From NCBI GenBank assembly GCA_051453625.1, contig JBOZIK010000001.1:164521206-164584527 (forward strand): a stretch of 63,322 nucleotides of DNA, written 5' to 3'. This stretch comes from Welwitschia mirabilis (Eukaryota; Gnetophyta; Gnetopsida; Welwitschiales). Of the stretch, positions 35,760-48,269 are shown piece after piece. The notes beneath the pieces were generated by a model that made no database searches, had not been told where the DNA came from, and saw only the letters and a list, made by a program, of their open reading frames with translations. Within the stretch, counting starts at the first letter, position 1. Every line of letters starts with the position of its first letter. Made by a program: the position numbers and the translations under genes.

Positions 35760-36757
35760 ATTCCACTAATAGTCATGGCTTTTGGTGTGATGGTAAAGCG
35801 TTGTTTATCAAGTGCTTTTTTAAGAGCTACTTTTCAACTTTTGTTTGCCTTTCTCCTTGAATTAACACTCGTTTTACTACTGCTCTGGTTATTTTCTAGT
35901 ATGCAGATGTCACTTCAAGATTATAGACATTGTTTCGACGTGTTTTTCATCCTGGCTTATCTTTTGCGATGAGATTGATTCCATGGAACTGCGCCTTCTT
36001 TGATTTATGCAACTTCTCTATCAGTGCTATGGTTTCTACATGCACCTTTGTCAGTGCGGTTCCTTCCCACCTATGCGCGCCTTGTTCACCCCTTTGCCTT
36101 GCATACCGTCTTTATGTGTGAGATGTTTGGGCATGTCTTACTACTTTTGCGACTCTTTTAACAGCATCGGTTTCTGTCAGTGTAGTTCTTTCCTGCTTTC
36201 TCGTGCCTTGTTAATCTTGCCACTTTTGTAGTTCCTTCGCCAGCGTATTGTTCCTGTGGTTACTTATTTCTCGACACCAGTGTCCTTATTTTGTGCCTCC
36301 TTTTTCTCCTTTATTTTTGGGGGCATATTCATCCAAGGGGAAGCCATTATCTATAGTGTGGCACATGGCCATGGACATGCAAGGGACCTATGTTACTCGC
36401 ACCAGTGCCCAAAATTCACACACAGAAACCTTAAGCCAACAACACATTGACGGGCCGTCAGACAGAAGCATACATCATAGACAACAGTCCCATATCCACA
36501 TAAACATGTCTTTTTTTATCAGCCAGGCTGGGCATGTATTTGTTATTGTTGAACGATGTGCATGTGCTTTTCCTCGGCTTCTTCAACTTTAGATGTACAT
36601 TTACCAAGCTGTAATTATATGCAGAAACCACATATTCATAGGCGCGGAGAGGTATGGAGCTTTGCCAATAGTAAAGCATCCCACAACATGTAAGTTCGAC
36701 CTTGTCAACATGTTGTTCAAAAATTTTAGGCATGTATTTTATAACTTCGATTTGACA
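35760..36757 (+). other. GC-richer island with unrecognised open frames
   Basis: The longest frame is 36248-36592 (114 codons). It has no motif I recognise and no clear start context. An imperfect repeat of about 50 nt occurs at roughly 36046-36096 and 36168-36216 ('gtcagtgcggttccttcc...ccttgttc' against 'gtcagtgtagttctttcc...ccttgtta'). The island probably belongs to the LTR element whose primer site is at 35612, perhaps its non-coding leader. A captured host fragment is also possible. Its base composition suggests it is younger than the surrounding DNA. Confidence 0.35.
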
Positions 36758-36840
36758 TTATCTGTGTCCTTCATCTCTTACTCATTAGGGGGTATACGGG
36801 GAAGAAATTATCTATGTCCTTCATCTCTTACTCATTAGGG
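36758..36840. repeat. 33-bp repeat, two copies 50 bp apart
   Basis: Positions 36758-36790 and 36808-36840 are identical except for one base (ttatct[g/a]tgtcc...ctcattaggg). They mark the right edge of the GC-richer island. Confidence 0.9.
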
Positions 36841-37908
36841 TAGGTCTCTTCTTGCGGCGAAAGTGGCATTTTACTAGGGAGATAATAAGGTCATTATTAT
36901 TATGATTTAGCTCATTAATGGGGATGTCTAAAGTTAATAATATTTTACTCTATCCTATTTGATAAATGGTACTCACTCTTCTAAATGGTATTTATGGACC
37001 CAAGTAAAATTACTCGATTGATAAAAAAAAGGAAAATAAAAAAAGTATGGAGTAGCCTTACATAATCCATTACTTGACTACATAAAATATTAATGGCATG
37101 ATTTTCTTAATATCCNNNNNNNNNNNNNNNNNNNNNNNNNNNNNNNNNNNNNNNNNNNNNNNNNNNNNNNNNNNNNNNNNNNNNNNNNNNNNNNNNNNNN
37201 NNNNNNNNNNNNNNNCCAAGTAAAATCACTCTATTGGTAAAAAAAAGGAAAATAAAAAAAGTATGGACTAGTCTTACATAATCCATTACTTGACTACATA
37301 AAATATTAATGGCATGATTTTATTAATACCCATTTATTTTTCATTATTACTCATCTTATTTTTCTTATTTAGGTATAGAACCTTAGAACTGGCCATCTGA
37401 AGGTAATAACTTACATTTCCAAAATGAGTTTTTTTTCCTTAGAATAACAAAGGATCTTGATTTATAATTTTATAAATTCCTTAGAGAATTATTGTATAGT
37501 TTACCTTAGTTTGTAAAAAGATAACTTGGAATTGAAGAAATCACCTAACCCCTTGGTCCTAGTTGTGGTTAGCCCTTCATAACTATGAGGCATTTATTGA
37601 TCTTGAGATTACAATCATAGTGTGACCTAGTACTAGCATACTATAGGTTATTTATGTAGGTAAAAATGGCATATTCCACCCTCAAGATACTCGAGAAAAC
37701 TTGACCTTCAAAGTTGTGCAATTGAGCTTATGCATAATAAGGTCTTTTCCTCTAGTCGACAATTAAGGAAGAGGAGTATTATGAAGACAATTTAAGTCTT
37801 TGAACATCATACAATCCAAGGAGAGCTAGCATGATAATACTATCAATAATAAAGAAAGGAAATCTTTACTTAGAATCAAGAAAGCTTCAAGACCAACTTG
37901 GTTGGTAC
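36841..37908. other. AT-rich DNA with a gap-flanking duplicate
   Basis: Positions 36999-37115 recur at 37216-37335 across the 100-N gap 37116-37215. No gene or element signature is visible otherwise. Confidence 0.7.
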
Positions 37909-39718
37909 TTTTTTTTGAATTAAATTATAATATTTCATTGCTATAGGGAAAAGTTGTTCAAATTCTTACATAAGTACTAAAACTAAGACTCATTGAGGCT
38001 GAGAGATCAAGATCTCTTTGATGACTCCGAATACTCAAGGAGGAAAGACTGTAGAAAAAAATAGATTAACAGATGAATGGGAGCAGACAGGGCAGGGGAA
38101 AAAACAAAATAATTCTTTGAGCAATGGACTTAGCAGCATTTAGTTTCAGGTTCAGTCTGTGCTGTAAGTTTTGAGCTTTATAATAAAATGTCAGCTCATG
38201 ATTAAAGCTCTGCTGATACCTATATTACTTCTAAATTCACTATAAAAAGGAATACTGAGAGGTCAATAAAATTTCTTTGATGAAACCTTGAGTTTACATA
38301 GAGGAAAATCTAGAAAAAAAACTGATTAGTAAGTGAATTGATAAGTATTCCTATAGGAGATCATAACATGATAGGAATAATCTGTGTGAATTGGGCAACT
38401 TCTTTTTATAATGACAGGTTCAGTTTATCTAATTAGTAGTTAGCACAACAGGGAATCCTCAACACAACATGGATTTTAAATGAATAATCATAGGCATCCT
38501 TTAGCAATGATCTCTGTGTCATCACAACTGATAAATCAGTGGGTAGCATCCTAAGTTTAAGTCAGTAGTTGTTACTTTCAGCTGTGAAGATAAAAAAAAC
38601 TAGTTTAACACCATTCTAGGCTAAGACCCTTTTGTAAGCACCATCTTCTATTCTTGGGTGTGTTCTTGAGCTTTGAAATCTGGGATAGATTCATCTTTAG
38701 GTCAAATCTTATGCTATCAATAACTCTGGAAATATCTGGCTTACCATCTCTAAATAGAAAATGATTTTTGATCTGTCATATATGTTATATAGCTATTGTA
38801 AAGAGTGCTCTAGTAATATCATCCTTAGCATTGCTTCTGCCATGCGAATGAAGGAGCCATTGCCATATTTCAATCCATCCTATATGAAGGAGTGGTCAGG
38901 TGTAATAGGTCCAGGGCCTTGGAAAGAACATAGACTAAAATTAGACATTGAAAAAATAAATGGTCAATAGTTTCCTCCTCTATTTGACATAAAGCACATA
39001 ATGAAGNNNNNNNNNNNNNNNNNNNNNNNNNNNNNNNNNNNNNNNNNNNNNNNNNNNNNNNNNNNNNNNNNNNNNNNNNNNNNNNNNNNNNNNNNNNNNN
39101 NNNNNNGAATACTGAGAGGTCAATAAAATTTCTTTGATGAAACCTTGAGTTTACATAGAGGGAAATCTAGAAAAAAACTAATTAGTAGGTGAATTGATAA
39201 GTATTCCTGTAGGAGATCATAACATGATAGGAATAATCTATGTGAATTGGGTAACTTTCTTTTATAATGATAGGTTCAGTTTGTCTAATTAGCAGTTAGC
39301 ACAATAGGTAATCCTCAAGACAACATAGATTTTAAATGAATAATCATAGGCATCCTTTAGTAATGATCTCTGTGTCATCACAATTGATAAATCAGTGGGT
39401 AGCATCCTAAGTTTAAGTCAGCAGTCATTACTTTCAGCTTTGAAGATAAAGAAAACTAGTTTAACACCATTGTGGGCTAAGACCCTTTTGTAAGCACCAT
39501 CTTCTATTCATGGGCATGTTCTTGAGCTTTGAAATCTGGGATAGATTCATGTTTAGGTCAAATCTTATGCTATCAATAACTCTAGAAATATCTGGCTTAG
39601 CATCTCTAAATAGAAAATGATTTCTGATCTGTCATATATGTTATATAGCTATTGTAAAGAGTGCTCTAGGAATATCATCCTTAGCAGTGCTTCTTTCATG
39701 CGAATGAAGGAGTCATTG

Positions 39719-39930
39719 CTATATTTCACTCCATCTATATGAATAAGTGGTCAGGTGTAATAGGTCCAGGAGCTTGGAAAGAACATAGACTGAAATTAAA
39801 CATTGGAAAAATAAATGGTCAATAGTTTCCTCCTCTATTTGACATAAAGCACATAATGAAGAGATACTTGGATCATATCTAATAATCCTGCTTCTTGTAT
39901 TCAATCTTTGTAACATAGAGAGCCAAGTGA
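39719..39930 (-). pseudogene. L1 C-terminal zinc-binding (zf-RVT-like) domain
   Basis: The minus strand reads 'WLSMLQRLNTRSRIIRYDPS' and 'CALCQIEEETIDHLFFQC', the C-x2-C...H-LFF-x-C pattern of the domain found after RT in plant L1 elements. Cys and His positions are all kept. A near-identical second copy lies in the duplicate at about 38850-39006 and is probably an assembly duplicate. Confidence 0.85.
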
Positions 39931-41073
39931 TGAAACCATATTTTGGGGTTATGAATTTTCCCCAAAATAACTTGAACTATGAAAAATATCCATGCTATTA
40001 TAAGAAAGCCTCATAGGATGCAGCCATAGAGAAAGATTTACCAGGCATTTTCCATGATAAAACATCATTCATTATATTAACACATAGAACAAAATCTTGT
40101 TTAAGAGAGAGAAGTTTTTTGAAAAGCTAAGAATAACTTAGTTTTATATCCAAATACCAAAAAAAATTCTGCTTAATATAGTATTCATGAATTCATTTTA
40201 TCTAGGCACTTTCACCTTGTAAAGCAATGTTCCAAATCAATTTGAGGAGAAGTGCAGTGTTAGTCTTTTATGAAGCTTTTAGACCTAATCCCCCTGCTTA
40301 AACAGGTNNNNNNNNNNNNNNNNNNNNNNNNNNNNNNNNNNNNNNNNNNNNNNNNNNNNNNNNNNNNNNNNNNNNNNNNNNNNNNNNNNNNNNNNNNNNN
40401 NNNNNNNAGTTTTTTAAAAAGCCAAGAATAACTTAGTTTTATATCCAAATGCCAAAAAGAATTCTACTTAATATAGTATTCATGAATTCATTTTATCTAA
40501 GCACTTTCACCTTGTAAAGCAATGTTCTAAATCAATTTGAGGAGAAGTGAAGTGTTTGTTTTTTATGAAGCTTTTAGACCTAATATCCCTGCTTAAATAG
40601 GTTTACATATTTTAGCCCAAGATACAAGTGTCTTTCGCAAATTTGAATCACAACTAGATCATAGAAACATTTTGCAAATGCTCTCTATTCTCTTTAAGAC
40701 CTATTTTGGCAATAGAAAAACCTTACACCAGTAACCATGAAAGGATTCTAAGACATATTTAATAAGGACTAATCTTCTTGCATAAGATAGATATCTTGAT
40801 GTCTAGTTTCTAATAGTATCTATGATTTTATCAATGAGAGGTTGGTATTTATTAATGGATAAAGATCTGGAAGACAAAGACACACCCAAGTATTTCATAG
40901 GAAGTGAGCCTTCCTAAAAACCCAATATTGNNNNNNNNNNNNNNNNNNNNNNNNNNNNNNNNNNNNNNNNNNNNNNNNNNNNNNNNNNNNNNNNNNNNNN
41001 NNNNNNNNNNNNNNNNNNNNNNNNNNNNNNAAGACAAAGACACACCCAAGTATTTCACAAGAAGTGGGCCTTC

Positions 41074-41976
41074 CTAAAAATCCAATATTGCTACAATTTC
41101 ATTTTTGAGAGGAGTTGAAGTTCCATCAAAATAAATTTTTCTCTTAGCCTGATTTAAGGAGAGGCCTAAAACATTGGCAAAGTGAGCCAACATTTCTTGG
41201 ATAAGAAATATAAAATCCTTATCAGCTTTTGAAAATATAAACAAATCATTAGCATAACATAAGTGTGTGAGTTTGAGTCTGTGACATTTTGGATGGAATT
41301 TGAATATCTTAGTTGATACCATATTCCTCATACATCTAGAGAAGTATTCCATAATTAAAGTAAAAAGATAAGGTGACATGGGATCACCTTATCTAATACC
41401 TTTTTGGATAGAAAAATAGCCTGATAATTCCCCATTAATAACCAAAGAAAATTGAGCAGTAGTAATGGAAGTCATAACCCATTTAATNNNNNNNNNNNNN
41501 NNNNNNNNNNNNNNNNNNNNNNNNNNNNNNNNNNNNNNNNNNNNNNNNNNNNNNNNNNNNNNNNNNNNNNNNNNNNNNNNNNNNNNNNNNNNNNNNNNNN
41601 NNNNNNNNNNNNNNNNNNNNNNNNNNNNNNNNNNNNNNNNNNNNNNNNNNNNNNNNNNNNNNNNNNNNNNNNNNNNNNNNNNNNNNACCAAGTGACCTAT
41701 AACATCTTTTAGCCTGGAAGTTATGATGTTGGTAATGCATTTATAGATCACATTACAACATTCTATAGGTCTATAATCAGCTGGAGTATTGGGACACCGA
41801 CCCTTGGAAATCAAGGAGATGGTAGTAGCATTCATTCCTAGAGGCAAATCATAGGTCAAAAAAATGTTTTTTACTACTTTATAAACATCATTACCAATCA
41901 TATCCCAAGAGGATTTAGAGAATTTGGAAGTAATGTCATCTGGACTAGAATCATATTTGCTAGAAATATGGAACAT
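41074..41976 (-). pseudogene. L1 reverse transcriptase with mutated YADD
   Basis: The minus-strand frame from 41976 contains 'DDITSKFSKSSWDMIGNDVY', 'NATTISLISKGRCPNTPADY', 'RPIECCNVIYKCITNIITSR' and, after the 199-N gap, 'SLVINGELSGYFSIQKGIR'. It then meets a TAA where the family has Gln before GDPMSPYLF. The next frame gives 'LKLTHLCYANDLFIFSKAD'. The catalytic F/Y-A-D-D is Y-A-N-D at 41245-41256, so the first active-site Asp is Asn, which fits a single G-to-A change. 'LGLSLNQAKRKIYF' follows. The blocks and order are those of plant L1 RT. Confidence 0.9.
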
Positions 41977-43039
41977 AATCTCTTTAATCTCATCATATTT
42001 GACTAGNNNNNNNNNNNNNNNNNNNNNNNNNNNNNNNNNNNNNNNNNNNNNNNNNNNNNNNNNNNNNNNNNNNNNNNNNNNNNNNNNNNNNNNNNNNNNN
42101 NNNNNNNNNNNNNNNNNNNNNNNNNNNNNNNNNNNNNNNNNNNNNNNNNNNNNNNNNNNNNNNNNNNNNNNNNNNNNNNNNNNNNNNNNNNNNNNNNNNN
42201 NNNNNNNNNNNNNNNNNNNNNNNNNNNNNNNNNNNNNNNNNNNNNNNNNNNNNNNNNNNNNNNNNNNNNNNNNNNNNNNNNNNNNNNNNNNNNNNNNNNN
42301 NNNNNNNNNNNNNNNNNNNNNNNNNNNNNNNNNNNNNNNNNNNNNNNNNNNNNNNNNNNNNNNNNNNNNNNNNNNNNNNNNNNNNNNNNNNNNNNNNNNN
42401 NNNNNNNNNNNNNNNNNNNNNNNNNNNNNNNNNNNNNNNNNNNNNNNNNNNNNNNNNNNNNNNNNNNNNNNNNNNNNNNNNNNNNNNNNNNNNNNNNNNN
42501 NNNNNNNNNNNNNNNNNNNNNNNNNNNNNNNNNNNNNNNNNNNNNNNNNNNNNNNNNNNNNNNNNNNNNNNNNNNNNNNNNNNNNNNNNNNNNNNNNNNN
42601 NNNNNNNNNNNNNNNNNNNNNNNNNNNNNNNNNNNNNNNNNNNNNNNNNNNNNNNNNNNNNNNNNNNNNNNNNNNNNNNNNNNNNNNNNNNNNNNNNNNN
42701 NNNNNNNNNNNNNNNNNNNNNNNNNCTAATCCTTAATTTCTTGAGGATTAGTTAAACTTATATCTGTAGCATCAGTTATAGAGTAAATAAAAGATTAATA
42801 TCTATTAATCTTTATACATGCATGAAAATAGCCAGAGTTATGATCTCCTTCAAGCTTCCATTTAACTTTGGCTTTCTATTTTAAGAACAATATCTCCTAA
42901 TGAATAAAAGTGTGAAGATAGTGAATAACATCTTTTTCCTATTGTATTAGCACTGCATATTGATTGGGGACTTGGAGAAATAGATGAATACCATGAAGTT
43001 TTTGTCTTGCCTCTTCAACTCTCTGACTAATGCTTTTAG

Positions 43040-43930
43040 TCAAGTGTCTAAAGCTTTTCTTATAATCCAACTTAATAGATTTAAGTTTAGCCTATAAGTG
43101 ATAAATATTAGAAGCTGGAGGAGAGGAAAATCAGGCTTGCCTAATAATCTTCTGAAAATTATCTTCAAGATTCCAAAAGTTACAAAACCTAAAAGGTGGG
43201 TAATACCTGGGAGTGGGAAAAATTTCAAGCATTGCAGGTGAATGATTAGATATATCAAAAGGGAGAAAGTAGCAAGATAAGGGAATATTAGAAATCCATG
43301 AGTCATTACCCCATGCTCTTTCCAATTTAGATTGGATACTAGGACCATGTACATGTTTATTCATCCAATTATATAAGCAGCTAGTATATGGGATATCATC
43401 CAAGTTCAAGATATTAAAGATATGTCAAAGTTCACTTAAATCTCTATAGGTAATCATTTTACCATTAATCCTTTCATGATGATATGCAATGCAATTAAAA
43501 TTACCTAAGAGAGCCCAATTACCAGAAACAGAAGGCTTTAAATTTATAAAGTCCTGTCATAGTGTTAATCTATCCTGCTTGGAGTTGGAAGCATAGATGA
43601 AGGTAAAATAAAAAGAAATTGCTCCAGTATTAATAATAGAATGAATGAGTTGGCTAGTTATTAAGGAAACAATAACTTGTATTTTATTGTAATTCCATAT
43701 TAATAAGATCCTTCCATTATGAGAAACATCAAAATTATGAACAAGAGACCAGTGTTGTCTTCTACAGCAATTATTGAAAACTCTATCGACATTATTTAGA
43801 TGGACTTTAGTCTCTAACAAGGTGAAAACATCTAATTTATTGTAAGAAATAAATTGATCAACTTCAAATTATTAAAAAAGATCATTAAGACCTCGAATAT
43901 TCTAGGAAGCAACAATAAAATTAACCAAAC
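43040..43930 (-). pseudogene. L1 endonuclease domain relic
   Basis: The minus strand near 43925 reads 'FIVAS' stop 'NIRGLN', where the family has S-W-N-I-R-G-L, so a Trp codon has become TAG. It continues 'DVFTLLETKVHLNNVDRVF', 'GRILLIWNYNKIQVI' and 'FYFTFIYASNSKQDR', then 'NLDDIPYTSCLYNWMNK', 'SKLERAWGNDSWI' and 'FDISNHSPAML'. The order matches plant L1 endonucleases. The Glu of LLETK is kept, and the final SDHSP block is now SNHSP. It would nick the target for target-primed insertion. Frame changes and stops make it inactive. Confidence 0.85.
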
Positions 43931-44094
43931 TGTGATTTACCTCCCCTTTCTTTAGGACTCCTCAAAAACTTACCATTTTTCTTTGAGTTAGCTTGTAACT
44001 TGGTCGATATTGCTACATGATTTTATGCATGACATGTAATAGAATAGTTCATGCATTAATGGGATGCATTAGATGATAATTAGAATGTTCTCAT

Positions 44095-44103
44095 TAAGGG
44101 GAT
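44095..44103 (+). promoter_or_regulatory. Purine tract before the old 3' LTR
   Basis: 'taaggggat' lies just left of the LTR edge at about 44107, where a polypurine tract is expected. The LTR's first bases TA would be a decayed TG. Confidence 0.5.
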
Positions 44104-44106
44104 GAT

Positions 44107-44415
44107 TATTAGGAACATAATGCCAACATTCCAAATATGTTTAGATTCATTACTAAATTGAAAAGATGAACTTGTGTAAGATAGATGAATGAACCATGCA
44201 TTTGTGAGATTATGATGAGAGATTATCTTAGCTATTTATAGAATATGATTATTAGTCTCTTTGTATAAATACATTTGAATTATAATGGAATATGTGACCA
44301 CAACATCACTATTGTGGATACCAGTCACTCTACTTATTTCAATCATGAAGTCTGATGCTTGAATAGTTTGCTTCCTATGCATTTCTTACTTCTCATCAGG
44401 CTCTCAAATTTTTCA
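44107..44415 (+). mobile_element. 3' LTR of the old copia-type element (309 bp)
   Basis: It aligns along its whole length to 26499-26806 in the same orientation. It has TATAAATA at 44264-44271 and ends in CA at 44414-44415. It is preceded by a purine tract and not followed by a primer site, so it behaves as a 3' LTR. With the 5' LTR at 26.5 kb it may bound one element now 17.9 kb long because of later insertions. Independent solo copies are the alternative. Confidence 0.6.
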
Positions 44416-46469
44416 AGTCATAATTATAATAAAGTTTTTATTTTGTATAGCTTATACTTTTCTAGTAGAGTAAAGGTCTATATTTTATATAACTTATACA
44501 TTTCTTATACATATGGAGATCTTAAAGATATAGTGTGTATTTACTTCATGAAAGTGAAGGTCTTCAATAATAGCTATCTTCTACATATGAAAAGGTACTT
44601 TTTAATGTTCTTTTCTCCTCCTCCACCCAATCAAAAGAAGGGCATCTTTGATATTGAGGTCTTCATATACATATATTTATATTTTTCATAATATTAAAAA
44701 AAGATTAGGAGGTTAACATATGCATAACATGAATGTCTATTATATTTATACTATGTCTCCTTCATAGGTAAACATATCTTAGCTTTTTTTTATTCCTTTT
44801 ATTTTTTTAGTTTTTCCAATATCATAGAGAGCTCTTCATCCATATCATTCAGGTATCAAACTTCATACAAACTTCACACTTGCATAAAAGAATTCTTATT
44901 GATATATTTGAGATAATAATTAATACTTTAAAATCTAAATAAAATATTAAGTATGATATTTAGAATAAATGATGAAATATATGCTCAATAATTCCTTTAC
45001 TAAATGATTCCTCACTAAAAAACTTGTGAGAGATACCTAAAGAATTAAAGTCATGTAAGTTAAACTAGATGAATCACGTACTTGTCATAATCTAGGTTTT
45101 AGCCAAGAATAAAGCATAGGACTTAACATTGTTAAAATTTTATCTCTTAGATGAAATTAATTTTAACTTTGTTTAACTCTTTTTTATTTTTTTAACCTTT
45201 CTTATAGTTTTAGATTAAGGAATAATGATCAAATTCATGACTTAGAAAAGTAAATTTTCATATCAATATTTCCAAATGACAATTTTATTATCATATTTTA
45301 ATAATTAATAAGGATATTAGATGTGGTTAAGAATGGTCTTTTTAAGGTAAGGGGAAATCCCTTCATGTTGCCTTCCATCTCTAAATCTACAAAATTCATG
45401 TAGTAGTAAAATTTCTTAACATATACCAAAATGTCTTCTATTATTTATATGGGTATCTTAGTTGGCTGATTAGAAAATTGCAACATTACTGTTACTTCCT
45501 TTAATTCTTTTAATGTATGTTCTTTGCATAGTAGCGATTTATCTATATTTTTCTTTCTAATAATACATGAAATTTTTGGAAAACCAAGATATTTAAAATT
45601 AATTAGAAGTTTATGTAAAACTACAATACCCATTTGTTAGGTTAAGAAATCTCTCCTCTTTATCTTTACATTTGTCTTTATCATGCACAAATCTATAAGG
45701 AATTTAGTATAAGATAGGATTTTTTTTTAAATGACATCCAAACATAGAATGTTAACTTTTCTAAATATTTTTAGGTATTTTTCTTTAAGTTTTTTCTTTC
45801 ATATAAATCTAAGGCATTATGAAGTGGAGATTTTTGTAATCCTCACACCTAAATTTTTCAACATCATTCTATTTATCATTTTAATTTCAAGTATGAGTGG
45901 AGGTAAGGGATTAGAAGGAGAAGGATCCTCTCTATATGATTGGATGTGTTCATTAACCTAGGTACTACTTCTAAATGAAATTGCGTTAACTTTAACAACT
46001 TTACTTAGTTATTAAATATCATTTACAACTTTTAGATTGAGAAAACATAAGGATAGAAGCCTATCCCTTTTTCTCTCATTAAGTATAGTTAAAATGTAAG
46101 TAGTAGTTTGAGAAAGTTAATTTATTCCTTATTCTAAACATTAGAGAGTCTTAGCTATTTGGTCATTATTTAACCTTCTATTTTATTGATAAATAACTAA
46201 TAATTTATAAATTATTTAAAAATGTTCTCTAATGGTCTACTCTAAGATTGATTGGGTGGTTATGGTTTTGAGAGGAAATTTTTATTCTTAGAAGTTTTTC
46301 ATTGAAATATATAAAGATTTATTAAATTTTGGTTATAAGAGGAAATGATGGTTTGTATAGGTATTATTATTGTTGTTTTAAAAACAGCCATCTTAGATGA
46401 CCAATTTTACCATATTTAATGGTGGTTTTTAGTGTGGTTATAGAAACTTTTGATAAGCTTAATGATCCA
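44416..46469. other. AT-rich DNA, nothing recognised
   Basis: There are frames of up to 110 codons (44359-44691), but their translation is dominated by Tyr, Phe, Leu and Ser runs, as expected from AT-rich non-coding DNA. No motif or repeat boundary is visible. Confidence 0.55.
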
Positions 46470-47493
46470 TGTTAAGAATTTTCCATGATAAAAACATAAG
46501 ATAAATAATTAAGCATAATCTAAATAAAAACTAAGTAATTATGGAGCATTTAAGGAGAGCACATAACATGTGATAGTAGCAGAAGTAACAACATGTGGTA
46601 ATGACATGGTGGTGAAGTTGAATATACATGATAATAACATTAGTTGGTAAACTCATCATGATTTAAAGATTAAGTGATGGATGCATCATGATAAACTCCA
46701 TCTAATACAAGAAGATAAAGTTTTCACCTAAAACTAGAAGATGAAAAATCTTATCCATCCTATCTAGGTTACATGACAAACATTGTAATTGCCACCTGCT
46801 ACTATAAACTAAAGGCTTATAACCATTTTAACCCTTTCCTCTCTTATAAAAGGGTCTTGAGCCCTTATTTATAAGCATCATATTAATATCAAATTCACTT
46901 GTCATGGGATAATTATTAGTTAAGGTATTAATTCACTTGTAAGAGAGGTTATGCTTGATATTGGGTTGTGTTTCCTCTATTTAGAAGCTATTCCTTGTAA
47001 GTGAATGCATATGGTACATTTCGTTATTATAATAAAATGTGTTTTTTCTTTAAAATCATTATCTCTCTATTTNNNNNNNNNNNNNNNNNNNNNNNNNNNN
47101 NNNNNNNNNNNNNNNNNNNNNNNNNNNNNNNNNNNNNNNNNNNNNNNNNNNNNNNNNNNNNNNNNNNNNNNNTTATAAAAGGGCCTTGATCCCTTATTTA
47201 TAAGCATCATATTAATATCAAATTCACTTGTCATGGGATAATTATTGGTTAAGGGATTAATTTACTTATAAGAGAGGTTATGCTTGATATTTGGTTGTGT
47301 TTCCTCTATTTAGAAGCTATTTCTTGTAAGTGAATGCATATGGTACATTTCATTATTATAATAAGAAGTGTTTTTTCTTTAAAATCATTATCTCTCTATT
47401 TTTCTTATGTTTTATGTTGATGTCCATTTAATACTAGTCTAAGATTAAATCTAATTTTGACATAAATCATAAGGATTAGCTTAGGTAACAACA
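46470..47493 (+). repeat. Probable 5' LTR of the plus-strand gypsy element
   Basis: A TATAAAAG box (46845-46852, again at 47174-47181), a downstream AATAAAA signal, a possible TG start at 46470 and CA ends at 47489-47493 fit an LTR just upstream of gypsy gag. Positions 46844-47072 recur at 47173-47401 across a 100-N gap, so the real length is near 700 bp. A primer-like 'ttggtac' follows but is too decayed to assign. No second LTR copy is seen. Confidence 0.45.
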
Positions 47494-48269
47494 AGTTGGT
47501 ACATTTGGTAATAAAATTGCATTTAGGAAACCATATTTTCATTTTACTACTTTTACAACTTCATTGCATTCATCATCTACATTGTTTATTTTATCTTTCT
47601 ATATTTAATAGGAAAATTTCAAAAAATATAATCTCTCTTTTTAAATGAATTAACTCTTATGAAATTTCTCTATTTTCTTCACTAGTTTACAACACTTGGA
47701 TTTGTACACTATACGAGTATGTAGCATTGTAAGTTTAATTGATAAATAATTTCAAAGACATTCTAATTCATACTGAGAGATGATCATTTTGGCATCACTA
47801 CTAGAAACAAAACTAAGGATTGAAAAGTTGATTCTCACTACATAAGTAAGTATCTTGAGCTCAATATTATTTACTTATATAGTGTTGTACTCTTAGTTTT
47901 CATTTTTTTTAAGTTTGCATTTCACTTTTAATACTTTGTAATTTTTATTTTTTAAAACTTAGGAGATTACCATGAACATGCAAGGTTATGATAAAACATC
48001 CTAGAAAAAGATGTTTTCTTGAAGAAACTATAAAAGAATGATTAGTTGATTTTTAGTCAAAAACTAGAGGTAGATATATTTTTGGAATAGAGTAAGACAA
48101 TTATTTTACTTTTCTTCGTGGTAATTTCGAAAGTGCATCTTTAAGTTCTTCTCCCTCTAATCATTTATTAGACAACATTTCTAAGAAACGTTCTTCTTCA
48201 TCAAATAAACTTTCATCAATTTTAAGCATGTCTTATAGTTTTAATGTTACCTCCCAATTCCTCAAAGAA

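Larger units (their letters stand above)
37909..43930 (-). mobile_element. L1-like LINE, decayed
   Basis: Reading right to left on the minus strand are an endonuclease (43930-43040), gap 42725-42007, RT (41976-41074), the RT connection (41073-40110) and a zinc-binding C-terminal domain near 39900-39720, then a 3' non-coding part. An eight-T run at 37909-37916 (poly-A on the element strand) may be its 3' end. Three exact 100-N gaps inside it are flanked by matching duplicates: 38250-39006 with 39107-39863, 40113-40307 with 40408-40602, and 40870-40930 with 41031-41091. The real element is therefore about 1 kb shorter than shown. No target duplication was identified. Confidence 0.85.

Noticed and set aside
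44359-44691. 110-codon frame after the old 3' LTR
   Set aside because: The translation is mostly Tyr, Leu, Phe and Ser runs with no motif. It looks like chance in AT-rich DNA and starts inside the LTR.
45445-45961. Frames of 62 and 76 codons near 45.5-45.9 kb
   Set aside because: There is no recognisable motif; a weak likeness to a LINE C-terminal part was not convincing enough to annotate.
47495-47510. Primer binding site of the plus-strand gypsy at 'ttggtacatttggtaata'
   Set aside because: It resembles a decayed TTGGCGCC-type site only if an indel is allowed. The position is right, but the match is too weak to list.
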